64,000 bases of DNA from Roseimaritima multifibrata. Lineage in GTDB: Bacteria > Planctomycetota > Planctomycetia > Pirellulales > Pirellulaceae. This document shows positions 55,001 to 61,586 of the stretch, in pieces; the stretch's first letter is position 1, and each line of letters begins with the position of its first letter. The DNA lies in the NCBI RefSeq assembly GCF_007741495.1, contig NZ_CP036262.1:310001-374000 (forward strand), read 5' to 3'. Under the pieces are notes generated by a model. The model worked only from the letters and a program-made list of their open reading frames with translations, made no database searches and was not told the origin of the DNA. The translations under genes were made by a program, and so were the position numbers.

Positions 55001-55441
55001 GACCGCAGCGACCTCCCCCGGCCAAGGGGCTCCCATTTCTATCCATCGCGTCAGAATCTGGACCTGATCGTCGTCCAGTGATTCCTCCGGTGGCATTTCA
55101 AACGATTCACGTTTGACAGCTTCGATTAACAGACTTTCGTCAGGTTTCATTGGAACCAAACTTGGCCCACTGTCGCCGCCTGTCAGCATCGCGTGCCGCG
55201 AATCAAGTCGCAGTCCAGCATGCTGCTTCTTCGCACCATGACAGGAGATGCACTTATCAAACAACAGGGGGCGAACCTTGGTCTCGAAGAAGGCTTCGGT
55301 CGCGGCCTGCTGTTCCGCAGACACTGGCTTGTCGGCATGTAACGCCTTGCAGTGCGAGGAGACGACAATCGCAGTGACGACCAATACATGGATCGCACCG
55401 AAGCGTCTCCGGCGAATCTGCAAAGCGGGCAGAGAGATCAT
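52082..55441 (-). CDS. PSD1-type protein with extra C-terminal beta-sandwich (GntR operon)
   Basis: 1119 residues. Signal region, then PSCyt1 with CISCH (about residue 65), DUF1549 (about 180-400: [56 protein letters not shown]) and DUF1553 (about 690-945: [52 protein letters not shown]). The beta-sandwich-like segment ([20 protein letters not shown]) comes last (about 950-1090) rather than in the middle as in the 39238-42342 paralogue. ATG 55441 overlaps the GntR stop (ATGA), tying it to the regulator. Function unknown. Confidence 0.92.
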   Translation of the reverse strand: [1119 protein letters not shown]

Positions 55442-56055
55442 TGAATATGCTCCTCCAGGGCTAAAACGGTCCCCTCAAGGTCCCCGTCCTTCAGCCGCTG
55501 GATGATCGGTAGGTGTTCGCGGTAGATGTCCAATGGGTCGGTGTAGGCTTGATGACTTTCCAGAAAGTGACGCCGTACACGTGCCACAATCACCGACCAA
55601 ATCGCAAGCAAGTCAGGAGAGTTTGAGCGTTGAACCCAATGACGATGAAAGGCAACATCCTGTTCCGAGGCGACCGCAAAATCGCCCTCCTCACAGGCCT
55701 GCTTCATTCTTTCCAAGATGGCTTCCCACTGGGCGAAATCGGAATCTTGTAACGTGCCAAAGAAAAGTCGCAGCGCGTGCGTCTCAACCGTTCGCCGCAA
55801 CGGGATGATCAACGTCTGGATTTCGTCGGGAGCCGAGCGTGCCACCTGCGAGCCGCGGTTCCGGTCGGTCTCCACCACACCTTCCCACGTCAGTTGCTTG
55901 AGTGCGTCACGGATCGGACTGCGGCTGACCTCGAACCGCGTCGCCAATTCGGTTTCACGTAGTCGTTCCCCTTCGCGAACACGCCCCGAGAAAATGTCGT
56001 CGCGCAGCCGATCTACAATCTGCTCTCCAAGACCTCTGACAAGCGGTAAATTCAT
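55438..56055 (-). CDS. GntR family (FCD) transcriptional regulator
   Basis: About 205 residues. The GntR winged helix is at about 8-75 (GLGEQIVDRLRDDIFSGRVR, ELATRFEVSRSPIRDALKQL). The FCD effector domain (about 80-205) has the putative metal-ligand positions in EQDVAFHRHWV, REHLPIIQRL and LEEHIQ. ATG 56055 is chosen over a longer frame to 56388 because of GGAGAG 6 bases upstream and because the upstream part is not protein-like. A match to its predicted operator is at 56109-56120. The effector is probably an acid made or taken up by the operon. Confidence 0.92.
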   Translation of the reverse strand: MNLPLVRGLGEQIVDRLRDDIFSGRVREGERLRETELATRFEVSRSPIRDALKQLTWEGVVETDRNRGSQVARSAPDEIQTLIIPLRRTVETHALRLFFGTLQDSDFAQWEAILERMKQACEEGDFAVASEQDVAFHRHWVQRSNSPDLLAIWSVIVARVRRHFLESHQAYTDPLDIYREHLPIIQRLKDGDLEGTVLALEEHIQ

Positions 56056-56783
56056 TCGGCTCTCCATTGCATTGGCTGATTTGTGAACGGGGTGACGACT
56101 GATGTATATTGTATGCAATCCTGTATGCAAAATACATGTCGTGAAATCGGGTGTCAACAAATTGCGTGTAGAATTCGTGCGGAGGGCGAAAACCGCCTCA
56201 ATATTGGCTGATTGAGTTTTGCGATGCGGGTTCCAAAGTCGGTTCGAAGCAGACCGATAAGCTAGGTGCGCGGAGCATTTCCTTTCGGTCACGACTTGGG
56301 CTATCGGGCATGGAACCCCAGCGTTGACCTCAAGCGTTGACCCAGGCATCGGAGCGATGTGGTGGGTGTTAGGCCTTCGTGTTTGCATCGATCGGTGCCC
56401 TTCCCGTCCCTTTCGGCAGATCTTTCGGAAAATTTATTTGCGGGTGCAGATCCGTCAGGCAGGAACGGGAAATGCGGAAGAGGGTCGCATGGGTCGGATA
56501 AGAAACCGGCACTTAGGGAACCAGCGTTTTCGCAGCGTCGCTGAATGAACTTGGTAGCGAAACGCTGGATCTAACTCCCCGAAAACGATGCAATCATCCG
56601 AAGAGTCTGCTTCAGAGGTGCGGTTTGCTGCGTGGTGAACCTGAAGCGATTCGTATTAAAAGACGGTCGTCAATCGGGGGGGCCGTCGGCTGATGCTGCG
56701 TTCTCCACCGAGTACTCGTATCGAAGTAAACTCGGTTACGGTACAGTTCAGTATCTCATCGTATTTTAGTGGCCGAGGAAATT
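56056..56783. other. Upstream region of the GntR operon
   Basis: About 730 bases upstream of the GntR gene and of the 99-residue protein. It holds the operator near 56109-56120 and a related GTATGCAAAATAC just after it. The rest shows no gene; several frames on both strands are not protein-like. Confidence 0.45.
56109..56120. promoter_or_regulatory. GntR-type operator, autoregulatory
   Basis: ATTGTATGCAAT is one base different from the perfect palindrome ATTGTATACAAT at 42465-42476. It lies 54 bases upstream of the GntR start, with GTATGCAAAATAC immediately after it (56124-56136) as a possible second half-site. Probably the regulator's own operator, giving autoregulation of the nine-gene operon. 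Confidence 0.65.
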
Positions 56784-57083
56784 ATGGCAAAAGTCGATCA
56801 AGCAGCCTCCGAGAAAGATGAACCTGTGGCGGAATCAGTCCACACGGAAAAAATCAAATCGCAGATTCTAGAGAAAATCGGCAGGCCACCCCGTCTGCAT
56901 CAGGTTGAGGTATGCCCGTACCAAAATGGTAATTGTCGGGTCAATATTTGGGAGAAGTTGGAACCGACGGGGGACTCCGCTTTCTCAACGCGTGTCCACA
57001 TTCGGTCTTCCTATTATTTGAAGGTGTCGGATTCTGGTGAGATCATCAGCAGCAACCCGCCGCTGGCCAAGCTTAGCTATTAG
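56784..57083 (+). CDS. Small hypothetical protein
   Basis: 99 residues from ATG 56784 with GAGG 7 bases upstream; a GTG at 56769 is an alternative start. Hydrophilic N-terminus (AKVDQAASEKDEPVAES) followed by an alpha/beta part (LEKIGRPPRLHQVEVCPYQN, VNIWEKLEP, IRSSYYLKVSDSGEI). No domain recognised. Its composition and binding site support a real gene; base use resembles its neighbours. It is divergent from the GntR operon. Confidence 0.6.
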   Translation: MAKVDQAASEKDEPVAESVHTEKIKSQILEKIGRPPRLHQVEVCPYQNGNCRVNIWEKLEPTGDSAFSTRVHIRSSYYLKVSDSGEIISSNPPLAKLSY

Positions 57084-57180
57084 GCTTGAGCTTGTTCTTT
57101 CATCGCCTCATCGCCAACAAATTGGCATGAGTTCCGCGAGTTTCTGCCATCCCATCGATCGCTTCGGTGCCCCTGGCTAG

Positions 57181-57211
57181 TTTTCCGTTGGCGTAGGCCA
57201 ACGGGAAATAT
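57181..57211. repeat. Intergenic hairpin repeat
   Basis: TTTTCCGTTGGCGTAGGCCA, followed by ACGGGAAAT, forms a stem of about 11 bp with one bulge. It is in the long gap after the 99-residue protein and just before element IV. It could be a terminator or a short dispersed palindrome. Confidence 0.5.
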
Positions 57212-57291
57212 CTGCCGCCTGCTGGCCTAAAGATCTCATTAGGCCCGTCCGCAAGTACATCCAATCCCCGTAGGGATAGTGTTGCCTTTCG

Positions 57292-57444
57292 CTCGGGACG
57301 TGAAAGATATAGGTGACGATTTCAGCCCTGCCCATCCGAGTCTGAGTGCAGTGCTTTTAGCTCTCCGGGCTACGTGTTCACTCGGCCCCATGTAGACTCG
57401 TCAACGACTGCAAACCCTTCATCTATAGATTTCACGTCCTGAGC
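57292..57444. repeat. Element IV, short terminal-inverted-repeat element
   Basis: 153 bp with ends that read inward as CTCGGGACGTGAAAGATATA and CTCAGGACGTGAAATCTATA, near-perfect inverted repeats of about 25 bp. The interior (about 100 bp) is unrelated to elements I-III, yet the terminal CTCGGGACGTG is the same. It is preceded by TTGCCTTTCG, nearly the opening module of family V repeats. No coding frame. Confidence 0.75.
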
Positions 57445-57734
57445 AAAGGGCGGCACAAATTGCGTCGAAAATCTCGTGGGGACACAATGTCCTGTCGGTG
57501 CAGAAGGTTGGTCGCTCCTTCGGTTGCACTGTTTTACGTTCAAAGAGCGATCGAAAACAATGGAGTGCGGCCCGTACTCGCTCGTTAGGTTACATCAGAG
57601 CTTCACATCCGAGAGGCAATTTACCCGATATAATGACGCGCTGTGTTTGAAGTTTTCTCACAGATCGAACCGCCCCCGGCGACTTTCGATAGTCAACTTC
57701 TTTCTTGCGCCACGTTCTCAATCGATCGTCAAAG
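57445..57734. other. Leader region of the secreted propeller protein
   Basis: About 290 bases between element IV and the sialidase-like gene start, presumably holding its promoter. Nothing else recognised. Confidence 0.35.
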
Positions 57735-59117
57735 ATGAACGTCATGTTTTATCCCTTCAAGATTTTGCTCACCTCCGCGCTGTTGACGTTTCTTGTCACG
57801 GCCGACCTCTTCTCAGCCGAGCCAGTTGATGTTGGCAATCGCCTGGAGCTGTTTGTTGATAGCCATTTGATCGACAGCATCGATGGTGACGCTCGTCAGC
57901 AACTTATGAAACCGGAACCGAAGGAGGTTGTGTTTGTCACCGACCAACCGTGGGAGGGCAACACCAGTGGCTACTACACCTTGTTCCAGGACGGTGATCT
58001 TTACCGCATGATCTATCGCGGCTGGCAACATGATGAAAAAATGAAAGCTGTTCATCAGGAAGTGACCTGTTACGCAGAAAGTACCGATGGCATTCATTGG
58101 GTCAAACCAAAGCTCGGTCTGTTTGAATGGAATGGCTCGAAAGAAAACAACATCGTGTGGCTCGGACCCGGTCGTCACAACTTCACGGCTTTTCGTGATG
58201 ACAATCCCGCGACGTCCAAGTCGTCGCGGTACAAGGCTTTTGGCGGTATCGGCGAATTGGGCGGCGGTCTCGTCCCTTTCGCGTCGCCTGACTGCGTGAA
58301 CTGGAAAATGATTCAAGAAAAGCCGGTGATCACTCATGGTGCGTTCGATTCGCAGAACCTCGCATTTTGGGACGCCGATCGCGGAGAGTATCGAGCCTAC
58401 TGGAGGTATTTTGGGGATGGAGTGCGTTCGGTTCGTACGGCAACTTCCCAAGATTTCATAACCTGGGAAAACGAAGCCGATTTGACTTACACCGAGGGCA
58501 CGCCGAACGAACACCTTTACACCAATGCCATTCAAAAGTACTTCCGTGCGCCGCACTTGTTCATCGGTTTTCCAACGCGTTACGAACCGAAGAGCCAGCA
58601 GGTCGAGCCGATTTTGATGACCAGCCGAGACGGCCAAACCTTTCATCGTTATGCCGAACCTGTGATTCCTCGCACGGCTCCGAAAGACCGCAATCGCAAC
58701 CGCAGCAACTACATGACGTGGGGAATGTTCCAGTTGCCGAATCAACCGAAGGAGATTTCGGTTTACGCTACCGAGAACTACTATGAACCGACTCCCGGAC
58801 GGGTGCGTCGATTCGTATACCGCGTAGATGGTTTCGTCGCGCTGCGAGGCGGAACCGACGGCGGAGCGGTGACGACCAAGCCCTTGCGTTTCACGGGCGA
58901 ACGTCTGTTGTTGAATTACGTTGTCCGCCCGGGTGGGACGCTTACTGTCGAAGTCCTGGGCGAATCAGGAGAGGTCACGGGCAAGTCAAAACCGCTTACT
59001 GGGGACGCCGTCGACGCACCCATTGCTTGGGAGCAAGCACCCGATTGGACCCTCGGTGTGGCGCAGTTGCGTTTTACAATGAAGAACGCCGACGTCTATT
59101 CCCTCCGCTTCCAGTAA
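57735..59117 (+). CDS. Secreted sialidase/glycosidase-like beta-propeller protein
   Basis: About 460 residues from ATG 57735 with a signal peptide (FKILLTSALLTFLVTADLFS). The mature part has repeated propeller-like strands with Asp-box-like sequences (STDGIHWVKPKLGLFEWNGS, TSQDFITWENEADL, TSRDGQTFHRY) and a C-terminal beta-sandwich region (VVRPGGTLTVEVLGESGEVT). This is a common planctomycete secreted family related to GH32/GH43-like propellers; catalytic residues cannot be fixed from sequence. It stands alone between element IV and REP-like units. Confidence 0.8.
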   Translation: MNVMFYPFKILLTSALLTFLVTADLFSAEPVDVGNRLELFVDSHLIDSIDGDARQQLMKPEPKEVVFVTDQPWEGNTSGYYTLFQDGDLYRMIYRGWQHDEKMKAVHQEVTCYAESTDGIHWVKPKLGLFEWNGSKENNIVWLGPGRHNFTAFRDDNPATSKSSRYKAFGGIGELGGGLVPFASPDCVNWKMIQEKPVITHGAFDSQNLAFWDADRGEYRAYWRYFGDGVRSVRTATSQDFITWENEADLTYTEGTPNEHLYTNAIQKYFRAPHLFIGFPTRYEPKSQQVEPILMTSRDGQTFHRYAEPVIPRTAPKDRNRNRSNYMTWGMFQLPNQPKEISVYATENYYEPTPGRVRRFVYRVDGFVALRGGTDGGAVTTKPLRFTGERLLLNYVVRPGGTLTVEVLGESGEVTGKSKPLTGDAVDAPIAWEQAPDWTLGVAQLRFTMKNADVYSLRFQ

Positions 59118-59345
59118 AATTTAAGGGGTCAGGAGCCGTTTCCGGCTCTTCCCTGATTTCTGCCCCGATAAATCTGGGGCAAGTGAGCCGTCAGCCATCC
59201 GTGATGCCCGAGCCATCACGCAGACTTGAGCTCTGACCAAATTTAAGGGGTCAGGAGCCGTTTCCGGCTCTTCCCTGATTTCTGCCCCGATAAATCCGGA
59301 GCAAGTGAGCCGTCAGCCATCTGTGATGCCGGAGCCATCACGCAG
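59117..59345. repeat. Two direct 107-bp REP-like units, each with three hairpins
   Basis: Units at 59117-59223 and 59239-59345 (period 122) are nearly identical. Each starts AAATTTAAGGGGTCAGGAGC and contains GAGCCG/CGGCTC (loop TTTC), TGCCCC/GGGGCA (weakened in unit 2) and GTGATG/CATCAC stem-loops. The core GGGGTCAGGAGCCG is found inverted at 59891 and 61379. This resembles REP/BIME elements served by RAYT-type transposases, none of which is in the window. The first unit begins at the stop codon of the propeller protein. Confidence 0.8.
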
Positions 59346-59519
59346 TCATGAGCCATGTGCAGTAGTCGCAATAAATACGCGGCAATGCCATTGGTGGCTG
59401 GCACCTTCAAAGCGACTCATTACAATTCCCCAGAAGGCGGTTAACGCGGATGACGCTCTGTTCAGGTCCGCTGAATCATTTATGCCAACTCCTTGCTAAT
59501 AAATATTGAAGAGACTTGT

Positions 59520-59834
59520 ATGGACCTTCCAGTGATCATGACAGGAATATTTGGAGCTTTTGTCGTGTTTGGAGGAATTGTTGGCTACGTCAAGTCTTCA
59601 AGCAGGGCTTCGTTGATCGCAGGGGTTATCTCTGGCGCACTCCTCTTTCTTTCCGCGTTTTTAATCTCCAGAGGCAGCACAGCAGGGGCAATTCTTGGGA
59701 TGGTCGTCTCGCTTCTGTTAATGGGGAAGTTCGGCCCTTCATTGCGAAAAAAATTCAAAGTGATGCCTAACCTGCTGGTTGTCATCCTTGGCTTCATCAC
59801 CGTAGTGACGCTCGTTTTCAGTTTTCTGCGATAG
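59520..59834 (+). CDS. TMEM14 family-like membrane protein
   Basis: 104 residues from ATG 59520 with AGAG about 6 bases upstream. Four hydrophobic segments with glycine-rich helices (ITGIFGAFVVFGGIVGYV-like start, SLIAGVISGALLFLSAFLI, AILGMVVSLLLMGKF, VVILGFITVVTLVF). The size and the GG/GxxxG pattern fit the TMEM14/UPF0136 family of small membrane proteins of unknown function. It lies between REP-like repeats in opposite orientations (59239-59345 and 59891-59939), so it may have travelled as a cassette. Confidence 0.65.
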   Translation: MDLPVIMTGIFGAFVVFGGIVGYVKSSSRASLIAGVISGALLFLSAFLISRGSTAGAILGMVVSLLLMGKFGPSLRKKFKVMPNLLVVILGFITVVTLVFSFLR

Positions 59835-59903
59835 GTTCACAGAATCGAAAGGTGCGGTGCCGAGTTCGTCCTGGATGAGAGCCTCCCGCACCAAATCGGC
59901 TCC

Positions 59904-59939
59904 TGACCCCTTTTCTTGCGGTGACCCCTTTTCTTGCGG
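59904..59939. repeat. 18-bp direct duplication beside a REP-like core
   Basis: TGACCCCTTTTCTTGCGG occurs twice in a row and follows AAATCGGCTCC, the inverted REP-like core. A parallel structure with a different 7-mer (GACTCGG instead of CTTGCGG) is at 61392-61427. Confidence 0.8.
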
Positions 59940-59944
59940 TGTGG

Positions 59945-60670
59945 CTACTGCTTTTGTTCTCGCTTCTGCTCTAGCAGCCATTTGTAGAAGTCAGGATTGT
60001 TGTAGGTCTCCGTCCATGCATCGTGACCGGCCTCGGGATAGATCGTTAGCTTCGGATTGCCGCCCTGCTTCTTGAGTGCGTCAACCATCGACTGTGAGCG
60101 TTCTGGCAGTACGCCGGTGTCCTTGGCTCCGTGAAAGGCCCATACCGGCAGATGAACAAATCGCCTTGTCCAGTACTTTTCGCCACCACCGCAGATCGGG
60201 GCGATGGCCGCAAATCGATCTGGTGTGAATGCTGCCAGTTCCCATGTCCCGAAGCCGCCCATGCTCAGGCCAGTCACATAGATGCGGTCCTCATCGACTT
60301 TGTACTTCTTGATGACTTGATCAAGCAAAGCTGACAGTTCAATCGGCTCCCACCAGACATTCTTGGGGCACTGTGGCGATACAACGATAAACGGCATGTC
60401 TTTGCCTTCGCCAATCAGCTTTGGCGGGCCGTGCATTTTCACCAGCTCAAGATCGTCGCCCCGTTCCCCTGCTCCGTGAAGAAATAGGATCAGCGGCCAT
60501 GAATCCTGTTTGTCATAGTCCTTGGGCAAGGCCAGCAAATAGTCCATTTCGACTTTGACTTGTGCATCCAGTCGCTGAGCGGTCTGGGTTGAGTCATCGG
60601 CAGTCGCCGTGGCAGACGCTACCGCCATCAAGGACAGGAAGGTGATAAGTGTTCGCATGATAGTTTTCAT
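59945..60670 (-). CDS. Secreted alpha/beta hydrolase (polyester/peptidase-like)
   Basis: About 241 residues with a signal peptide (RTLITFLSLMAVASATATA). Alpha/beta hydrolase of the type with an LILFLHGAGERGDDLELV oxyanion segment, a nucleophile elbow VTGLSMGGFGTWELAAF (Ser), an Asp candidate in FHGAKDTGVLP and the catalytic His in YPEAGHDAWTE. It resembles prolyl-oligopeptidase-like and feruloyl/polyhydroxybutyrate esterases. The start is uncertain between ATG 60670 and 60700. Encoded alone and leftward; its stop is 6 bp after an 18-bp direct repeat. Confidence 0.82.
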   Translation of the reverse strand: MKTIMRTLITFLSLMAVASATATADDSTQTAQRLDAQVKVEMDYLLALPKDYDKQDSWPLILFLHGAGERGDDLELVKMHGPPKLIGEGKDMPFIVVSPQCPKNVWWEPIELSALLDQVIKKYKVDEDRIYVTGLSMGGFGTWELAAFTPDRFAAIAPICGGGEKYWTRRFVHLPVWAFHGAKDTGVLPERSQSMVDALKKQGGNPKLTIYPEAGHDAWTETYNNPDFYKWLLEQKREQKQ

Positions 60671-60700
60671 CCCGTTGTTCAAGATTAGGAGGTTCTTCAT

Positions 60701-61044
60701 TGGGACTATTCTACCCGTATCCTCGCAGCACGCGATCGGTTAAGAAAACGTGGCTGTGGTTTCCAGTTGCAGTTTGCTCTTCTGCTCATTTACCACTGCG
60801 ACTGGATACCCTGGAATCTATTGGTGATGTTTTCATTTTTTTAAAAACCAGGCTTTGGTTGCACGGACCGGGGGAATCCCGGCGGAAGCAAAAAGCGACT
60901 TGCCTACTTCTCTTTATCGAGTGTGATCGCCGCATCGTCGGCAAGTCCAATGTCGCAGATCGCGAACATTTAAAGCACGCGATCTTTCGATTCGGATTGG
61001 ATAATCGCATCCAAAATTCGTTTGAATAGGGACGGGCTTTCGAG
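60701..61044. other. Intergenic region without a convincing gene
   Basis: About 340 bases between the hydrolase start and the small leftward frame. Frames on both strands show no recognised motif or good start. Presumably includes the hydrolase promoter. Confidence 0.35.
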
Positions 61045-61293
61045 TTAAAAGTTCCTGTTCGACTGCTGGCTGAGTTTGATTGCCTGTTGGGACGTATGCC
61101 AGACGGCCGTTGGATCGTCGCTGTTAAGCGCCGCTTCGTTGTCTCTAAGTCCTCGCTTGAGGGCGTCTGCAATGGTATCGAGTTGCTTTTCGCTAACGAT
61201 CGCCCTTCGAGTTGTGATTGGGGGTTGCGAGGGGGCGTCGGAGGAATTGCCAACGGGTTTACTGTCGCATCTGAGCTGTTCGCGGACGATCAT
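61045..61293 (-). CDS. Possible small hypothetical protein
   Basis: From ATG 61293, 82 residues of hydrophilic helical character (REQLRCDSKPVGNSSDAPSQ, DTIADALKRGLRDNEAALNS, HTSQQAIKLSQQS). No domain is recognised and no strong ribosome binding site is visible. It could be the remnant of a longer gene cut by the REP-like insertion near 61380. Composition is more protein-like than the surrounding frames, hence the cautious call. Confidence 0.35.
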   Translation of the reverse strand: MIVREQLRCDSKPVGNSSDAPSQPPITTRRAIVSEKQLDTIADALKRGLRDNEAALNSDDPTAVWHTSQQAIKLSQQSNRNF

Positions 61294-61586
61294 GGTCCAG
61301 CCTGCAATCGGTCGATTCGGCAGGGGACCGCTGCAACGTAAGCAGTGGCGCAATCAATGCATCAGTGAATCAAAACCAGTAAATCGGCTCCTGACCCCTT
61401 TTGACTCGGTGACCCCTTTTGACTCGGTCATCAACTGCAGCTACTGCGACTTTTCTTGGACAGTCAGCAATCCGTTGACTTCCATTGCGTCGCGGTGCAT
61501 GCTTGAGCGGGTTGGGCGTTCATGCCAACGCACCCATGCGGTATTCGGTGCGTACTCGTTCAGTCGCCAGCCTTTTCGGAATCTTC
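61294..61586. other. Upstream region of the FAD oxidoreductase
   Basis: About 290 bases containing the REP-like core near 61379 and its 18-bp direct duplication; otherwise presumed promoter of the oxidoreductase gene. Confidence 0.4.
61392..61427. repeat. 18-bp direct duplication beside a REP-like core, second locus
   Basis: TGACCCCTTTTGACTCGG occurs twice in a row after AAATCGGCTCC. The first 11 bases of each unit are the same as at 59904, while the last seven differ (GACTCGG), so the doubled 7-mer is locus-specific. Confidence 0.8.

Noticed and set aside
55438-56388. 316-residue version of the GntR regulator
   Set aside because: The extra N-terminal residues are unlike any regulator, span the operator, and a good ribosome binding site marks ATG 56055.
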